DNA from: Cymodocea nodosa | Lineage: Eukaryota > Streptophyta > Magnoliopsida > Alismatales > Cymodoceaceae | Assembly: GCA_036874045.1 (NCBI GenBank) | Contig: CM072342.1 | Span: 20,391,001 to 20,455,000, forward strand | Reading direction: 5' to 3' | Length of the DNA: 64,000 bases | In this document: in pieces, positions 25,001 through 36,687 of the stretch | Layout of the letters: each line of letters opens with the position of its first letter | How positions within the stretch are numbered: position 1 is the stretch's first letter | Notes under the pieces: generated by a model | Database searches by the model: none | Seen by the model: the letters and a program-made list of their open reading frames with translations, nothing else | What the model was told of the DNA's origin: nothing | Program-made: the position numbers and the translations under genes

Positions 25001-28000
25001 GGCATTTACTCCAATAATCGAGGTCTTAAAAATTAATCTTTAGACATGATAACATTTCAAACAGTCTTTGAACCTTATGCATCTGATCTTTTTTTTATAT
25101 ATAAATTCCCCAATCTATTAAAGGAACTGTTATAGGTAATAAAAGTGATACAAAAAGAAGGGCAAGGAAAAACTGTAATATGCAAGGAGAAAAGTCAAAA
25201 TCCTCTAGAGCAAAATTTCTAACATCTCCGGCTGTTGGGAATAACCAAAGTGTCCATGCGAGCTTGTCTTCGGGCATCCACTGGCTGTTCTCCACACTAT
25301 GGAAAAATCCCCCTTACCCATTTAGGCCGACCTTTGTTAAAGCATCTGCAACTTGGTTTGCTTCTTAGGAAACATGTCAAAAGGAATGGACAAGCTTCAT
25401 AGACCGGCAAAGGCTTGTCCATCTTGGCCTCTTGAGACAGCCATGTAATATCCATTCATAAGAGGAAGGGAGTCTACCTCCAATTCCAAACAACCAATAG
25501 AAATACCCATGTCCTAACAATATTGCAGACCATCAATCAAGGTGTGGATCTCAGCTTCAATAACACTGACTCTCCCTTGAAACTTATAGAAAGCAAAAAC
25601 AATGGATCCATTTTCATCCCGGGCTACTCCCCTTATTGCACACAGCCTTCCAAATTGACTACTTCATCCATATTTAGTTTGAGTCTTGATCGCAAGGACT
25701 TCTCCCCAGCAAATCATCTAATGGAGGGCACCGTGGAAACCAAGTATTTGAAGCCTAACTGTTGCAAGGTGCCAACTTCCCCTGGTTGACACTATGATCT
25801 ACCAAAGGTATTAATGAAGGTGATCAAAGCAGCTTCAATCCTTCCCTTGATGCAACCAAAGGAGCTCTTCTTGTTTTCAAAGATCACAAAGCATCTCTCC
25901 TTTCAGCATTCCCACAAAATATTAGCCATTAGAAATTTCAATCCATTGTTAGACAAGTTTTTTTCTTTCTTGTGTCAATGTTTGCTAAACAAATGGCTTC
26001 CAATCATCTTGGTTGCAAAGGTTGAGGCCCAATTTCCTGTGCAACCAAAATCTACTAAGGATGGCCCAATCCCCCTTGAAACAAAGGTAGTAAGAAGACT
26101 CTTCATCCCGACCAAATTTACAACAATAGGCCAACTGGTATCCTCTTCTTTTAGCATTGAGTGAAAAAGCCTCCAAAAAAAGAAAGGTACCTTAGTTGGC
26201 ATAAAGTTATTCCATAAGCTTCCATTTCACTTGATTGGCTTCATTTTTTTAAAAATTTCTTCCCACACCATCCTGACTAATAGGATGCCATTGTTGGTGA
26301 GTTCCCACTTGAAGGTATCTTTATTAGCTGTTATGAGTTGTAAGCTATTGTGGATTTCCTGGATAATGTTGGGCAGGAGGAGGACCCTCACACACAATTT
26401 TTCACATAAATATCTCAACTCTCTTCTTTCTACATTCACTAATGTATTCTTTACGTTTGTTTCAGGTCATATGACTTGCCCAGATCATCAGGGGAGCCAG
26501 ATATAGACAGCAACCTGGGTTTTTGACCTAACCTGATCCAATCATGTTTAGGCTTATCCTAAGTTGACACAAGACAGGCCAACCAGTTTGACTTGGAAAT
26601 CAAACCAGACTGGCTGGTTCAACTGGTCCAACCGATGAACCAATGAGAAAATGGTTCAACTAGCTAAAAAAACCAAGATATGCTTCCAACCAAAGTGAAC
26701 TGTCCAGAACCAGGTCCAACCAGGTTTCAACTGGTCCAAAAGGCCAATCTACAAAACCCAATTCAACCATTTTTTACAAATAAATATAAGTATTTTTACC
26801 TTTTTTTTTTAAAACCCTAATCCTAGAATCAAGAGTCAACTTAGTTAAGTCTCAAGATATGCCACACTATCACCTCCAGAAGCATGCAAGGGAGAGGAGT
26901 GTTGACTGTCACCTCCACTAGAACAATGATAAGCATGGATGTATGACATGTGTAACATCTGCCTGTGCTACTTGGACAACCATCAACACTGTGTAAACAT
27001 TTGTGATGGCCATTGACCATGAGCATTATGACCATTTGCAACTACTAGTGACAGTTTGCACCAACCAATGAAGTAGTGATCATGAGTGACCATGTATGCA
27101 TGTCAAGCATGTCATGCCATGTCAACTTGACCTAAATTGAATTGTGTCTAACACTATTTGTGTTGTGTCATGTTGGGTCCACACTCTCAACAATGCAGCC
27201 TAAGCATGGCCCATGACTTAATCATGTTATACCGTGTCAACCTATCATACTGATTTATGCCATACATTGCCCTAGTATTGTAAGACGGTAAAAATAAAGA
27301 TTGAAATTTATTTTATTTTTAAAAATTAGATTACAAAAAATTTTAACTTTTACTTCGTTGAAGTCTGTTAGGAGTTCTCCTCCTTAGCTGGGTGTATTGG
27401 TGTAATCAGGTATTTGGATATCCATGTATGGCCTAGGCCTATATATTATTGTATCCTTTCTCTAATAGAATTAATCATTTTTCCTTCTCTAAACTCAATT
27501 TGATATCAGAGCCTAAAACCCCAATCCTGGATCCATCTTCCTGCTGACAAAATAATCCTCTCCAATAGTTCTCCATCTTCCAATGGATTCCTTTCTGGTG
27601 AAGGAAGAAGCAATCAATGTCAGTCACTATTGCAAGGCTGGCTCTCCTCGGTCTGCCAGTGGCAAACTAGCCATTGAGCAAACCCAATCGACAAATTGGT
27701 GAAACTGCATCCAAGGTTGCAGTAAGGAAAGGCACAGGAACAAAGCAAACAACATGGCCACTACACCAGTTGAAGTTTTTGCCCCTTCCCAACCTCTCTT
27801 CTTTCACCTGTGTAATGTGGAATCCATGGAAATACCAATTTTTTTGCTCAACCTTTAGTTAGTATATTGTCACCAAAGATGCAGTGCATTGGTGACCAAC
27901 AACCATTCGATGTGTTGCACGTACTTTGGAAGTTGGTGAAACTGACAAAGTTGCAGTTCTGTGGCAGAAGTTGTATGTATTTGTGACCAACAACGATTCG

Positions 28001-31000
28001 ATGTGTTGCACACCAGCACCCAGTTGCAGATGTGTTGGTTGCAAAAGCAGTCATTGCAGTTGAAATCCAACCTTCATTCAGGGAAGATGCAGGGTTCTGG
28101 TGACAGTAGAAGTAGTGAAATCAAAAGTTGCAGTGTGCTGGAGACAGTAGAAGCAGAAAAATTGGTCATACAGAAACTATTTGTGGTTGTGCGGTTGCAA
28201 AGTGTTGTGTTGTAGTGTGCAGTGGAACAGTGGTAGTGCCTAGTGAAATAGCTTACAGTGTGCATTTATCTTCTCAAAAGAAAAACTCCTGATCTGTCAA
28301 AAAAGGCTACATCACAAGATGGTTGTTGGATTAAAGGATTGATTGAGTGCTACCTCTATAAAGTTGGATGGAAAAAATTGTGTTGTGGAAAGAAGCTTTT
28401 GAAACCTTTTTGGGAGTTCACTGAAAGATCTGACATATGTTAGGTATACAAAGCCTATTTAGTTTCCTTTCTTAAATCCTTGAAATAAACTTTAAAGCCA
28501 CTGCTGATGATCATAGTTGCAAAGTTTCTGAAGTAGTTCATGCTTCTTCCTAGAAAAAGTCCTTTACATTTCTAATTTTCTCATTAGTTTACTTTCAATT
28601 AGTGTAATAACAAAACAATTACTTTGTTTTGTAATCTTTTATCCCTTTCACTGTACATTTTAAGATCTACTGACAGGAAGGAGTATTAGTTTGAGTCATG
28701 AGGAAATGGTATGTACTTGCTAGTTTGAGACAAGATTCCTCGGGGTCTTGCACCTATGGCTTTTACATCAAAGTTTTCATATTTATGGCATTGTTGTCTT
28801 GGTCACCCTTCTATAAGTTCTTTTGTGGATTTCAATAGTATTTCAATTGTGAGATATGTCAGTTAAGTACAACTATGCTACCTTTAAACATTTGTCTTTG
28901 TCAAGTAGTACATGTCCCTTTGATTTAATAAAGTGTGATTTGTAGGGTCCTAATTATATGTTTATTGTTCTAGGTTATAGGTACTATATTGTGTTTGTCA
29001 ATGATTATTTAAGAATGTCCTATTTTTGCTAAAAGATCAAGGTCAGGTTCTTAATGTTATCAAACAATTCTGCAATAAAATAAAAAATAGTTTTCTCTTA
29101 CACCAAAAATTCTCTATATAGATAATGCTTTAGAGTTTATGCAAAATAGCATACAAAGTTTTTGTGCTTCCTTAGAAATTAGTCATCAAACTACATATAT
29201 TCATACATTTCAACAAAATAGTGTTGTAGAGTAAAAATATCATCATCTTCTTGATGTAGCTTGTGCTCTCATGGTTAACAGATATAGAAGGTTAATTGGA
29301 AAGTTGATCTATTTGACAATATCTCTCCTAACATAACCTATGTAATTGGGGTACTTAGTTTATGCATGAGCCACAAATGATGCATTGGCAAGGGGTCTTG
29401 TGAGTTTTGGCATACTTAAAAGCATAGATTTAAAATTTGATTTGAATCAACGATATTTCGCTAAAACATCATGTATTTTTAATAATATGGTTGATGGATA
29501 GATCCATCATCTAAGATTGATATTTGATCAATGGATCATTCAATCAAATGAATTTTTTTAATTGCCAGAGGACAAATCAATTGATCCATAAAAGGACTTT
29601 TTGTTGAAGCCTTTATCAAAAGGTTTTCCACTGACCACTAAAGCCTCTGCCAAAGGGTTCACTAACTATCAAAGTCTTTGCTAGCCATTGAAGCCTCCCT
29701 TTCTTTCTACCCACCATTGTAACCCATTAAGGTGTTTAGGTGGAGAGGAACAATGTAAAAGGGGAGAGGGGGTGAAGCACATGAAAAAGGAAAAGAGAAA
29801 AAGAGTGGGTGAAGAAAGAGAGAATGAAGAAACACATGAAAACAAAGAGAGAAAAAAGGGGGGAAAGAAAGAGAAAAGAAGAGAAAAGGAAAGAAATAAC
29901 ATTCCTCTTCAACCTATCTCTTGTATTCTCACAAACTTTATTTTCTATTTTTTAATTAATTCATGTGAGGTTTTTTAAAAAGATATTAACTACATTGCAG
30001 GAATAAAAATTTATAATTTACTCTAAAATCTTATAATCAATAAAATTTTTAATTATGGGAATTCTCTCATATCATCCATAATTTTATTAATTTGTGTTTT
30101 GTGCATGAACTATAACCTAATATATAATCCATTGAAATGTAACTTGATGTACATTAAAACATAACCTACTTCTATTAAAATATAACTTAAAATATATTAA
30201 ACTATAACTTGGATTCAACTATAACTTAGATTTTATTAAAATGTAAACTAATATATATTGAAATGTAACTTGAATTTTAAATCATTTATCATTATGAGTT
30301 TTTTTTAATTATTTGTACGTGATTTAAAATTTTCTCATGTATGGACAACCATATCTCTATCTAATTGACATTTTATACATGATAATTGCCTAAAATTTTT
30401 ATCTAGGTATTTTTATATGCTTATCATAACTTATTTTATCTTATAACTAAATTTCAAGTTGAAATTTAGATTGTTTTGGTCATTACCACAAATACAATTC
30501 TCAATCCTTAGTACATTTTCCAAATAAGTGATCCTTGATATGATATTGAAATTTGAAACCTAAAAGCAATCTAGGTTGTGGTGAAATCTATAAGAAAAAT
30601 GGGCACCTATAGATTGAAGCTTGTTCTAATTTATGTTACACTAGAGATAAAAATGACAAAAAGTCTATATTTGGATGTTGTACATATGTCAGTGGAAATC
30701 TTATTAGATAGAAAAGTAAAAAAAAGGACGTAATATCCAAATCATGTGTAAATGCTAAATACAAGTCCAACATGTGTGATGGTCTGGACCAAATCATTGC
30801 TAACAAAATTTGATTTTGATGCCAAGATTCTAATGTCAATGTATTGTGACAATCAAAACAACTATATACATCATCAATAATCCAAAATTCTATAAGCATA
30901 CAAAACACATTAAGATGGATTGTCATTATATCAAAAAGCTAATGCAATCTAGAGTTATTTCTACCCCTTACACACAATCTACTAGGTAACTTGCAAATAT

Positions 31001-34000
31001 CTTCACTAAAGGTTTAAGTGTAAGTGCTTCAAACTATTTATCACAAGTTAGATATGTTTAATATATATGATTCAACTTAAGGGGGAGTTAGTCATTCCCC
31101 TCCTCAATTAAGTGCATTAATGTAATCAAGTATGGCTTAAGCCTATATATTGTTGCATCCTTTCTCTAATAGAGTTAACCATTTTTCCTTCACCAAATTC
31201 AACTAATTTCAAATTTAAAAATACATTACACATGACAAAAATTACAAAACAAAGATAATAAAGGAAAAAATATATAAGAAAGGAAAATTTATATTTTTAT
31301 AGAAATGAAAGGAAAAAAATAATTACTTCCTTTTAATTTACTTTAATATTCATATTAGCAAAATCTTCTATCTAATTATCATATTGTCATTGAGAATTAT
31401 GTCCAACAAATTTCCAATCTTTAACATGCATTAAAATTTCTAAAATATCTACTTTTAACCTAAATCTTCTTTTATTTAAAATATTTCCACTACTACCAAA
31501 AACTCATGCACATGCTATAAAAGAAACTAGAATAGTTAGTAAATCTTTAATCATAGAAGATAAAATAAGAGACATCATACTTTTTTTTCCCACAATTAGT
31601 TATATCAATCTTATTGATATCGAAATATTCAGCTCATAAATCTTGATGATTTCTAAAATAAAAAGTATTTAATTCTTGTCAAAATACTAAAGAAAATGAT
31701 GATAGGTAATCATTTTCATATTCTAATAGTTTTATGAAGCCATCATTGATGATGATGGTAGACAAGATGAAATTTGTGATGGTTGAACTCCATATCTTGA
31801 AGAATACAAATCAAACATGTTATTCAAATTATCTTCTATTATTTATAAAGTCAAACCAATTTTTGTACCTAAACATTTTTGTATCATATCTATTAATTTG
31901 CCAACTAATTTTAATTTACTTCTAAGATCTAAACAAGCATTCAAAAAAGAAATATTATGCCAATACTTTAAATATTTTTCTTTCATTCTATCAACTATAG
32001 ACACAAAAAATCCAACAATAACATATTTTTTGAAAATTAAAGCAATTTCATACAAATGTTGTAAAGTATAAACAGAAGTAAAATAATAAACTTCAAATAA
32101 TTTAATAGTAATATTATAAAATGGTTTTAAAATTTTAATAAATTATTAATAATTTGAAAATTACCTTCATCTATCCTTTTATTATAATCTATTGTGCTAC
32201 AAATATAATATTGAATTATAGGTTATTAGTAGGGAATACAACTACTTAACATCTATGAAATACATCAAAAGTAAATTTTTAATAAGGTAAACCAAAGGAA
32301 TCACACCTAAAATTAAATTCTTTTTGTCTTCTACCAAAGCTAGTAATATAAAGCAATACAAACCTAATATTATCAGCATAATCTTTTATTTCTATGATGA
32401 CATCCTAAACTATAAGGTATATTATATATCTTTGACAAAATAAATTAAAAACATCAATTATTGTAGAAAAAATATTTTTAGCTATATGAGAATAAATAAT
32501 TTTCCTAAATCTAAATCGATCTTTTCTACAAAATCTAATTCAAATCTATAAAATGAATAGTACAACTATATATCCTACTTTTATTCTACCTTGCTATATG
32601 TTAAGTACAACCAATGTAAGTTTTAATACTACCCATTACATTAATTTTTTTTTTTTTATCATGTTAAATTAATTTATAATATATTGTCAAGATGTATTTC
32701 TAGAGAAATATTTTTATTGTGGATAATAAGCTTAAGAAATATATTTTTGGAAATAAGGATTATCATTAAAAGTAATGAGTAAATTATTTACAACAATAAA
32801 TCTAGAATGTAATTCCTTAGCCTTTTTTAGATTATAATGTCATGATAAAATATTACCTTTAGAAGTAAAATGTAGTTAGGTTTAAATAGTATTATTTACG
32901 ATGCATTTTTTACCCCTAACTTCATATGTTACTAAATGTTTATTAAGATGACCCCTACCATGAAAAGACTTATAAGAGAAGTTTGTATTACAAGTGTTGC
33001 AAAATGCCCTCTCCTTTGTAGTCCCATCATCTATCGTCTTCATCTTGATTGTGAATTTAGTTCAAACTTGAACTCTCCTCTTAGACTTCTTTGTTGAAGC
33101 CAACAATGCCTAGTGGATGTGATGGTTTAAATTGTTTAATGCATTGACAATGACACCTCACTCAATTCTGAATCTTGAAAATATTGGTATTCTAAGTCAA
33201 AGTTGTTGACTATTATTATTAGAGAACATTTTGAAAAAATTGAGAGGATTGAGAAAAAGAGTAGAAAATTGAAACTTTAGACTTTAAAGTTGAGAGTTAG
33301 AAGAAGAGTGTAAGAAGATGTGTGAAGAAATGAGGAAGAGATGGGGGTATTTATAGGCTTTTGGGGTATTTTAGGCCATTGATTGACTTATGTGTAAATT
33401 TTAGAAAATTTAGGAACTTTTTGTTTAGAAAAATGAAATAAAATAAGGACTAAAATATAATTCTTAAAAATTTTAGATTCATTTTAAAGTAATAAATATT
33501 TTAAAATAAAAAATAGAGATATCCCTGCAATTTTCTCAAAACAACGATTGGCTTTGCCAATCATTGCTTGGAAGCTATGATTGCTGCAGCCAACTATTGC
33601 ACGATGTTGGTGTGTTATTGCTGCATTACCACAATGGCATAGCCTATACACGACTACCGTGTAAGCACTATATAGCATGCAGGGAGGTAACAGTCAATTA
33701 CATTGCCAACTTTAGGAAAAAACTTCTAGGTTGTCCCAATAGGTTGATCTTAAATAAAAAGATTTTTAAAAAAATATATCAAGTTGTGTTGGCTTGTGTG
33801 CCCAAATTGGGCAATGAAGACATGATCTGATTGCATCAAACAGCTACACAACATGGCCTAAAATATCAAGTTGTGTCGACCCATTTGGGCCAAACCCACT
33901 TAACACGTTTATGACCATGCTAATTAGCAATGAACTCAACAGCTTGAACACTCCATCTCAATCATAGACTATAAGTGAACATCCCACATTAACCACAGAC

Positions 34001-36687
34001 TGTGAATGACCACTCAATATCAACAACAAAGTCATAGAACATGAGGAGAATTTTTTCACTTTTTATTTCATGATTTTTTTCTTGCATCCCTTGTACATCA
34101 TTTAATATTTCAGTTGTGGATTTTGCTAGTGATTGATCCTATCACCTTAGTCAAGTAGATCAGGGGTGCATTGGTAATAATTAGCATACATTCAATGCAA
34201 TTTATGTATGAGATAATAATTATTTTGACTTATTGAAAAATCTGATTTATCATTGGAAAATCAGATTTAATGTTAGTGTTGATTATATTATCTTGATGTT
34301 TATTATGGTTCTATTTTGTTGATTTGTAGGTCAGCATGACCATGGTGGTAATGGAAGAGGCAACATGGAACAATAATTGAAATATTCAAAAGTTGAATGT
34401 TGAAGGAATCATTTAATTTGTCTTAAGGGGAAATTTATTATTGATTATAATGTTCTATGTTTACGAGCTTGTAACTTCATGCACCTACATGAAAGGTGTA
34501 TATTGAACATTGATTTGTGTTTTGAATCTTTTGATTAGGTTTTGTTTTGGAAAGATTGATTTTGAATATTTTGATTCTAAGGAATCTCGTTTTTGGAACA
34601 CTTCTAAGAGATCTTTTATCCCTCATTCTACCATAAATAACTGATTTGCGTTTTGAATGATTGAATCTTTTGATTAGGTTTGGTTTTGAAAAGTTTGACT
34701 TTGAATCTTTTGATTCTAAGGAATCTCTTTATTTGAAACTCCTCTAAGGGATCTTTTATCCCTCATTCTACCATAACTAGCTCATGTCACATGTCCACAT
34801 GATTTAAGGGGAGAGAGAGGGAGAAATGCACATTTACATGTTTTATGCTTCCTTGATATACATGATCCAATGAGAAGCTAATCATTTGTTTAAAGTGCCA
34901 ATACAATGGTCGATTCGAATACAAAAGGTAAGAGCCTTCAAAGATTAGAGAAATCAAGGAAGATGAAAAGTTACTTATGAAGTACCAATACAGCAGTCAA
35001 GAGTTATCTTCAATGGAGAAGGTAAGGCTTTAGGGATTAAAGAAACCATGGAGATCAAAAGGTATCTCACAAACAACATACAAAGATGAAATGGAACTGC
35101 CAAACTGCTGACAATTGGCCAATTACAAAATATAATATCTAAATGGAAAAATCATCTTACAGTCATGTCCATCTGCGTCGACTGCTTCTGGAATTCTTTC
35201 ACCACTTTCATCTGTTTTGCAGGCTCCATCTTCTGAAATACAACAATTTATTGAAGATATAGTCTAAAAGAAGGTAGAGAAGTATACAAAATAATAATAA
35301 GAAGAAATGATTTTAGATAAAAATTGTAAACTTTACCTTGTTCATTGCAGCCATTGCTTTACTTGCACCTTTCATTCCAGTAGAAATTGATGTGCTTGCA
35401 TACATTGCCTGAAAACCACCATAGGAAATTACTCATTTCGCAAATAGAATTATTAAAAGAGAAATATGCACACAAAAAAATGAAAGGAAAAGTCCAGACC
35501 TGGGTGTGGGTTGCAACACCTCTGATCTGTGCACGAGTTCCTTGGAGACTGGTGATCTGCTGCCTAAGACGGATAAGTTGGCGGGCCAATATTTTTGTGG
35601 CAGCCTAAGAGATGGATGTTCAAAACAATTGAAAATAAGAATGCAATGCCAGTTTTTCAAAAGTTTTTGAAGTGAAAAAGCACATTTTTCTTTGAATACA
35701 AACAAGGAGCTGACATTCTCTCAAACAACATGGTAAGAACTTATAATAAGTTCTATATAATAATAGTTTCTGGTTAAAAACTGCTCCAGAGAGAACAATT
35801 AGTTGGCTACACAGGCTCTAGCTTAATGCTTCATATAATGTTTATGATATATTTGAAATGCACTACCAAAATAGGAACGTGCCTCATTTCCTGTTTTTGC
35901 AGTCTTCTTGATCTCGGCAACAAGTTTTTTCTCCTATAAACAGTTAACATCTCAGTAAAAACCACAAATAAGTAGTTCATGTTTCAGAAACAATTATCAA
36001 GTCAATTATACCTCTTGTTGCAAAGATGCAATCTCTCGTTCAACACCTGAGTGCAAACAAAAAAAAATTTGCAAGTTACCTGTTGTAAACTGGAATATGG
36101 AACTAGAAAAAGTCGTGATAACCATGCTTTTAGCCTATTCAGATAAACTTCATTGTGTTTAAGTCCAGAGGGTCGGTCACGACGACTGTAAATGAAGCAA
36201 CGATATAGAAACCGATGCAACCTACACTTAATGAGAAAAGGAACTAACCTCTCGTTGCAACTGCCATTTCTCGTTTGCTCGTCCTGAGTGCATCTGCAAA
36301 TGTAAACGATGTATAACAATCCTAAAGAAAACAGCATGCCGCATTTGCTAAAAGAACGCAAGCAATGCACGGCGCAGAATCATACTAGTCAAACGAAAAT
36401 CACAAGATCACCCGATTCCAAGATGGAACAGTAAGTAATTCTTAACGAACAACAAATACAACCAAAAATGAGTGCGATAAGGCGCGACAATGCCCTAGTC
36501 GCCTACAAACATCAAAAGAGACAGGAACATCCCCCTCCCAAAAAGAAAAAAAAAAACAAAGAAAGAACCAAAGTTTACACCAAAATCCGAAGGAATGCAT
36601 CATCTATATAAATGGCAGAGTGAGAGATCAGAGGAGCTACTCACCTTTGGGATCGGGCTTCTTCTTAAAGACGTTCACGGCCTTCAT
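22051..36687 (-). CDS. VPS2.2: ESCRT-III subunit VPS2.2/VPS2.3-like (CHMP2)
   Basis: Snf7-family ESCRT-III subunit that would polymerise on endosomal membranes in multivesicular-body sorting. Eleven exons on the minus strand: 36687-36645, 36293-36249, 36046-36012, 35933-35883, 35604-35500, 35408-35337, 35232-35161, 22793-22713, 22610-22575, 22471-22407, 22120-22051, giving 224 residues, close to the Arabidopsis homologues. Visible are the basic N-terminal half (FKKKPDPK, ARQLIRLRQQI, AQIRGVATHTQAMYA), the acidic helix EAIDETLDKDEAEEE, and a C-terminal MIT-interacting motif DLEKRLASLRRI that would bind the Vps4 ATPase. All introns are GT-AG except intron 4 (GC-AG). Intron 7 is 12,367 bp and full of transposons. 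The .2 versus .3 paralogue cannot be told from sequence alone. Confidence 0.93.
22794..23615 (-). other. 3' end of intron 7, no element recognised
   Basis: AT-rich intronic DNA just upstream of exon 8 of the VPS2-type gene, which is read on the minus strand. No coding or mobile-element signature is visible. Confidence 0.5.
23616..25084 (-). mobile_element. L1-type LINE fragment (RT end and tail)
   Basis: A minus-strand LINE piece in intron 7. From about 24,960 it reads a degraded RT connection motif (LLRYLGLPL-like). At 24,588-24,391 comes the post-RT region with FFHDKWANRE, similar to the FWHDKW motif of plant LINEs. The 3' end carries the usual GGGGCTCTTTGTCCCCTTTG-like phrase, AATAAAAT and a short A run (T7 on plus at about 23,616). 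It has many stops and is inactive. Confidence 0.75.
25089..26450 (-). mobile_element. Second LINE fragment (zf-RVT and RNase H)
   Basis: Minus-strand LINE 3' part. At 26,202-25,975 it reads PTKVPFFFWRLFHSML followed by a degraded RGYQLA...C..C motif of the zf-RVT region. At about 25,600-25,340 it reads VIEAEIHTLIDGLQ and ELEVDSLPL, an RNase H domain of the type found at the end of plant LINE ORF2. It ends in an A run at 25,089-25,096. It may be nested in the neighbouring fragment, whose missing 5' part is not found beyond it. Confidence 0.75.
26451..27365. other. Intronic DNA, nothing firm
   Basis: Within intron 7. It contains CCA/GGT-rich phrases such as AACCAGGTCCAACCAGG and a patch at 27,050-27,260 rich in CATGTC/TTGTGTC strings, possibly the end of a non-autonomous DNA transposon. 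No gene or clear element is visible. Confidence 0.35.
27366..27497 (+). repeat. 5' LTR of the intronic copia element
   Basis: Starts TGTTAGG and ends CTCA four bases before the primer-binding site. It aligns with 31,086-31,201 along its length with many substitutions and a small deletion, so the insertion is old. The LTR is very short (132 bp). Confidence 0.85.
27889..28012 (+). repeat. Diverged 91-bp duplication in the copia element
   Basis: The phrase GTGACCAACAAC followed by ATTCGATGTGTTGCAC occurs at about 27,891 and again at 27,982, 91 bp apart. It lies in the region after the primer-binding site, where a leader or gag would be expected. Confidence 0.7.
29735..29910 (+). repeat. Long purine-rich tract
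   Basis: About 175 bases that are almost entirely A and G on the plus strand (AAAGAGAAAAG-type). It lies within the decayed copia element and could form triplex-type structures. The open frames over it are a result of composition. Confidence 0.7.
31086..31201 (+). repeat. 3' LTR of the intronic copia element
   Basis: Immediately follows the polypurine tract AAGGGGGAG. It shares CCTCC, ATGTAATCA, GCCTATATATT and CCTTTCTCTAATAG phrases with the 5' LTR in the same order. The first bases have mutated from TG to AG. Confidence 0.85.
31380..33100 (-). pseudogene. hAT-family transposase remnant
   Basis: Minus-strand remnant in intron 7. From 5' to 3': a BED-type zinc finger at about 33,060-32,910 (ERAFCNTCNTNF, then HGRGHLNKHL), a middle region at 32,055-31,843 with MKEKYLKYWHNI and a degraded LDLRSKLKL (typical hAT KYW...LDPRxKL), and a C-terminal dimerisation region at about 31,560-31,390 (DLLTILVSFIACA, VFGSSGNILNKRRFRL, ILMHVKDW). 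All domains are present in the right order, but many stops and frameshifts interrupt them. Terminal inverted repeats were not identified. Confidence 0.8.
33101..35160. other. 5' part of intron 7, no gene
   Basis: AT-rich intronic DNA read on the minus strand by the host gene. The stretch at 33,280-33,360 (AGAAGAAGTG-like purine strings) may be the 5' flank of the hAT element. It contains the tandem repeat at 34,511-34,785. No other feature is recognised. Confidence 0.4.
34511..34785. repeat. Two-copy tandem repeat, 131-bp period
   Basis: Two copies starting at 34,511 and 34,642. Each begins TGATTTGYGTTTTGAAT, contains GATTCTAAGGAATCTC and ends ATCCCTCATTCTACCATAA. The copies differ by scattered substitutions and a small insertion. 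It lies in intron 7 of the VPS2-type gene. Confidence 0.85.
35881..35882 (-). promoter_or_regulatory. Non-canonical GC splice donor (intron 4)
   Basis: After the exon sequence AATGAG the intron begins GCACGT on the minus strand, and the next exon starts after CTTAG. The protein continues TGNE|AATKI exactly as in other VPS2.2-type proteins. The nearest GT, four bases further, would shift the frame. GC-AG introns are a known minor class. Confidence 0.85.

Larger units (their letters stand above)
27366..31201 (+). mobile_element. Ty1/copia retrotransposon, decayed, both LTRs present
   Basis: Inserted in intron 7, antisense to the host gene. A 132-bp 5' LTR (27,366-27,497, TGTTAG...ACTCA) is matched by a diverged 3' LTR (31,086-31,201); both share the phrase CCTATATATT followed by CCTTTCTCTAATAGA. 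A primer-binding site TGATATCAGAGCC lies at 27,501 and a polypurine tract AAGGGGGAG just before the 3' LTR. Integrase similarity is seen at about 28,918-29,080 (DLIHCD-like, then VFVNDYLRMSY for the usual DDYSRMTW). RNase H similarity is seen at about 30,840-31,000 (YCDNQ, then a DIFTKG-like end). All frames are broken. Confidence 0.85.

Noticed and set aside
29681-29978. Highly charged 96-codon frame and its Phe/Ser-rich mirror
   Set aside because: A purine tract gives open Lys/Glu/Arg codons on one strand and Phe/Ser/Leu on the other; no protein family fits.
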